Shown here: in pieces, positions 62,162 through 64,000 of the stretch
Layout of the letters: every line of letters starts with the position of its first letter
Numbering within the stretch: the stretch's first letter is position 1
Source of the DNA: Foliimonas ilicis
GTDB taxonomy: Bacteria > Pseudomonadota > Alphaproteobacteria > Rhizobiales > Rhizobiaceae
NCBI RefSeq assembly: GCF_039939195.1
Contig: NZ_JBDUUH010000005.1
Location: 307,432 to 371,431 of the forward strand
Reading direction: 5' to 3'
Length of the DNA: 64,000 nt
The notes under the pieces: generated by a model
What the model was told of the DNA's origin: nothing
The model's input: the letters and a program-made list of their open reading frames with translations, nothing else
Database searches by the model: none
Translations under genes and position numbers: made by a program

Positions 62162-63679
62162 CTATTCCCGCAAGAGGGTGCTGAACTCTTCGTCCAATTT
62201 AGCTAAAGCAGTGTCTATAGTGCCGCGCTTCGTTTTTATCCACGCATCTTGAGTGTCGAGCCGGGCTCGTGCTTCGCCGATCATTCTTTCAACCTCGGCT
62301 GGCTGCGGGCCTCCTGACGTTGCCCGGTTCCGGATAATAGCTATAGGGTCGAGGGCCTGGCGAAATTCAGTTTCGCTGAGCGGCAATTCTTGAGGATACT
62401 CGCTGCCATCTACCGTTTCGGTATAGATGCGCTGTGCTTCATCGTAAGGAAAGTCCAGTGGTGCAATGCCGTTGGCTCGCGCATGACTAACGATCTCGGA
62501 AGCAACTTCGTGACCTTCGCGGAAAGGTAAGCCGTGGTCACGCATGAGGATATCTGCCACTTCTTGCGAGGCGGTCCAGTCGCTGTTCAATTCCTCAAGG
62601 GCGCGTTCGGAATTGATAACGAGACCCTTCAAAACACGGTCCAGCCGCGACAAGCTCTTTATGCCTGCATCGACCATTTCCGAGTTGGCTTCCACATCCT
62701 TGGGATCGTTCATGCCAGGGGTGATGTTGTGGGTTTGTATTATCGGCCCCATGGCCAAGGTCACTGCACGCGAGGCGTCGCTACGGGCAGAGTTCAACAG
62801 ACCCGGATTTCGCTTTTGCGGCATTGCTGATGAGACGTAGGTGTTGCCGCCGCCTTCCTCTAGCAGAATCCATGGCCGGGTCTGGGCATATTGGGTCATA
62901 ATGTCTTCGACGAAATTGCCAGTATGCAGGGCAATCGACGTGACAATCGAGCCGACCTCGATCGGATGCTCCATCGATGAGATCTGGGAAGCGTCATAAG
63001 CGTTATCGACGATATCTGCGAACCCCAGATAATCTGCCATACGCTGACGATTCAACGGCCAACCAGTACCATTCAGGACCGTGGTGCCCATGGCTGAACG
63101 ATCAATTCGTAAATAGGCCTCGCGAATCCTTTGCGCATCACGGTCGAACCCGGCAGCATGGCCCAGCAAGTAATGGGCATAGCTGTTCGGTTGTGCTGCA
63201 ACGCCATTGGTGTAGTTGGGAACGATGGTCTCAGTGTGCTTTGCAGCAAGCTCTACCAGGGTGCGCGATGTCGTATTTAGTTGGCTGGCCAATTCGAGCA
63301 GCTTGTCGCGCAGGATGGCGGCTCGATATGTTGCGTGCATGTCCTGGCTTGACCGGCCCGCGTGAAGCAATGTGACCTCGATGCCGCCTGCTTTGATAAG
63401 AAGCGGTTCAAAGGTGATAACGGTTGAAGGACGATTGGCATCCGGCTGATTTCCTTCATTTATCACCTTGTGAAGCGCTGCTGCGATGCGCGGCGCCAGG
63501 TCTTTTTTCAAAAGCCCTTCGTCGCTGTTGATCACGACCGTTGCCTTGTTGATTTCACTTAGCCAGAAGAACTCGTCTCGATCGGTTTCTTCGGCCGACG
63601 CCAGCGAGATTGAGCAAGCGAAGATACTTAAAGCGACAGCTTTAAGCCGCGGCCGAAATTGGATGAATGGTACTGTCAA
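62162..63679 (-). CDS. Exported argininosuccinate lyase/fumarase-superfamily protein
   Basis: 505 residues from a TTG at 63679, which lies 9 nt after an AGGAGG site; earlier in-frame codons up to 63748 lack such a site. The N-terminus is a signal peptide (R-L-K-A-V-A-L-S-I-F-A-C-S-I-S-L-A-S-A-E). The lyase core shows conserved region 1 as L-L-H-A-G-R-S-S-Q-D-M-H-A-T and the superfamily signature S-S-A-M-P-Q-K-R-N-P holding the catalytic serine loop. This is not the biosynthetic ArgH: it is predicted periplasmic and differs in region 1 (G-R-S-S-Q-D-M, not the typical S-R-N-D-Q). It may cleave an aminopolycarboxylate or similar C-N adduct outside the cytoplasm. Confidence 0.82.
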   Translation of the reverse strand: MTVPFIQFRPRLKAVALSIFACSISLASAEETDRDEFFWLSEINKATVVINSDEGLLKKDLAPRIAAALHKVINEGNQPDANRPSTVITFEPLLIKAGGIEVTLLHAGRSSQDMHATYRAAILRDKLLELASQLNTTSRTLVELAAKHTETIVPNYTNGVAAQPNSYAHYLLGHAAGFDRDAQRIREAYLRIDRSAMGTTVLNGTGWPLNRQRMADYLGFADIVDNAYDASQISSMEHPIEVGSIVTSIALHTGNFVEDIMTQYAQTRPWILLEEGGGNTYVSSAMPQKRNPGLLNSARSDASRAVTLAMGPIIQTHNITPGMNDPKDVEANSEMVDAGIKSLSRLDRVLKGLVINSERALEELNSDWTASQEVADILMRDHGLPFREGHEVASEIVSHARANGIAPLDFPYDEAQRIYTETVDGSEYPQELPLSETEFRQALDPIAIIRNRATSGGPQPAEVERMIGEARARLDTQDAWIKTKRGTIDTALAKLDEEFSTLLRE

Positions 63680-63806
63680 GACTTCTATCCTCCTCTCAAC
63701 AAAGCCCCTCCCATGCAAAGGGTAAGCATAGATGGCGCCCACCGACAAGCAGGGGTTGCGCTGGCGATCCCCATATGCGGATCGCCTTTCTGCTCAGTTT
63801 GACCAT

Positions 63807-63875
63807 TCAGATTCCGGTTTCGCGGCAGACGACAACGCGCCAGCCATCCGGATCCTCGTAAGTGAAGCTACGTCC
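63807..63875 (-). pseudogene. C-terminal remnant of a VOC/glyoxalase-family gene
   Basis: The reverse strand encodes G-R-S-F-T-Y-E-D-P-D-G-W-R-V-V-V-C-R-E-T-G-I then stop. F-T-Y-E-D-P-D-G-W-R-V-V is the conserved end of many VOC (glyoxalase/bleomycin-resistance) proteins. The frame is cut at the CTAG where the IS630 transposase end begins, so the gene was interrupted and the rest lies beyond the element or is lost. Confidence 0.7.
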
Positions 63876-64000
63876 TAGTCACCTGAATCTGAAGTTCGGT
63901 TCATTGTCTTCTGGCAGAAGCGCTTGACCGACGCGAGGATCTGGTCAGCGGATTTGACCCACTTGTATGGGGTGGGGTTCTCGTTGTGGGTTTCGATGAA
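63875..64000 (-). mobile_element. IS630-family insertion sequence, 3' end of transposase (continues past window)
   Basis: The reverse strand encodes F-I-E-T-H-N-E-N-P-T-P-Y-K-W-V-K-S-A-D-Q-I-L-A, then S-V-K-R-F-C-Q-K-T-M-N-R-T-S-D-S-G-D and a TAG stop. This is the well-known C-terminus of IS630-family DDE transposases. The stop overlaps the CTAG at 63875-63878, matching the TA target and frequent CTAG preference of IS630. The remainder of the element is outside the window, so its intactness is unknown. Confidence 0.88.

Noticed and set aside
62162..63679. Calling the lyase gene argH
   Set aside because: A signal peptide and a divergent first conserved region argue against the cytosolic arginine-biosynthetic enzyme.
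1..64000. CRISPR arrays, tRNA/rRNA genes, prophage genes
   Set aside because: No regularly spaced repeats, no cloverleaf-like sequences with CCA-type ends, and no phage structural genes other than the T6SS tail-like set were seen by eye.

Overview
The window reads as part of an alphaproteobacterial chromosome or megaplasmid, most likely from the order Hyphomicrobiales (Rhizobium/Agrobacterium/Ochrobactrum-Brucella type). The basis is family content and gene order: an aglR-aglEFGAK alpha-glucoside operon, an Atu4866-type small protein, many ABC and TTT uptake systems, and a type VI secretion locus with the imp/hcp layout known from Agrobacterium tumefaciens. The species cannot be fixed by reading alone.

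Layout. (1) 1-7147: a catabolic and uptake block with a truncated flavin reductase carrying a Nudix-like tail, a luciferase-like flavin monooxygenase, an aldehyde dehydrogenase and a complete PotD/PotBC/PotA-like ABC importer. (2) 7448-8659: an MFS transporter. (3) 8861-17163: a hydroxyacid or sugar-acid block with a YlbC/MDH2-type dehydrogenase, a GntR/FCD regulator with a perfect 22-bp palindrome in front of it, an enolase-superfamily enzyme, a TctCBA tripartite tricarboxylate transporter, an LhgO-like FAD oxidase and a LysR regulator. (4) 17212-25126: the alpha-glucoside system (ABC importer, GH13 glucosidase) with a divergent LacI repressor and two CAAAGCGCTTTG palindromes between them. 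(5) 25449-31071: small accessory genes (SdiA-regulated-like beta-propeller, NTF2-like, Atu4866-like, SDR plus LysR, a polysaccharide-export lipoprotein).

(6) 31068-62036: a type VI secretion system (T6SS) locus with two divergent transcription units meeting in an A+T-rich region at 49764-49982. The minus-strand unit encodes sheath, baseplate and membrane-complex proteins in the order TssA-TssB-TssC-TssC2-TagJ-TssE-TssF-TssG-Fha-TssK-TssL-TssM-TagF/PppA-PpkA. The plus-strand unit encodes ClpV, Hcp, an unknown protein, VgrG, three unrecognised small genes, PAAR, a DUF4123 adaptor, a Tde-like (Ntox15/toxin_43, HxxD) DNase effector and its Tdi-like immunity protein, then an unknown gene. The whole threonine-phosphorylation switch (PpkA kinase, PppA phosphatase fused to TagF, Fha reader, and a TssL with Thr14 in a matching context) is present. 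The most promising undescribed material is the three-gene cassette between vgrG and paar (56100-57941), which has the shape of a membrane-targeting effector with membrane immunity protein(s).

(7) 62037-64000: an exported argininosuccinate-lyase-superfamily protein, then the C-terminal stump of a VOC/glyoxalase gene cut at a CTAG by the end of an IS630-family element that runs off the window.
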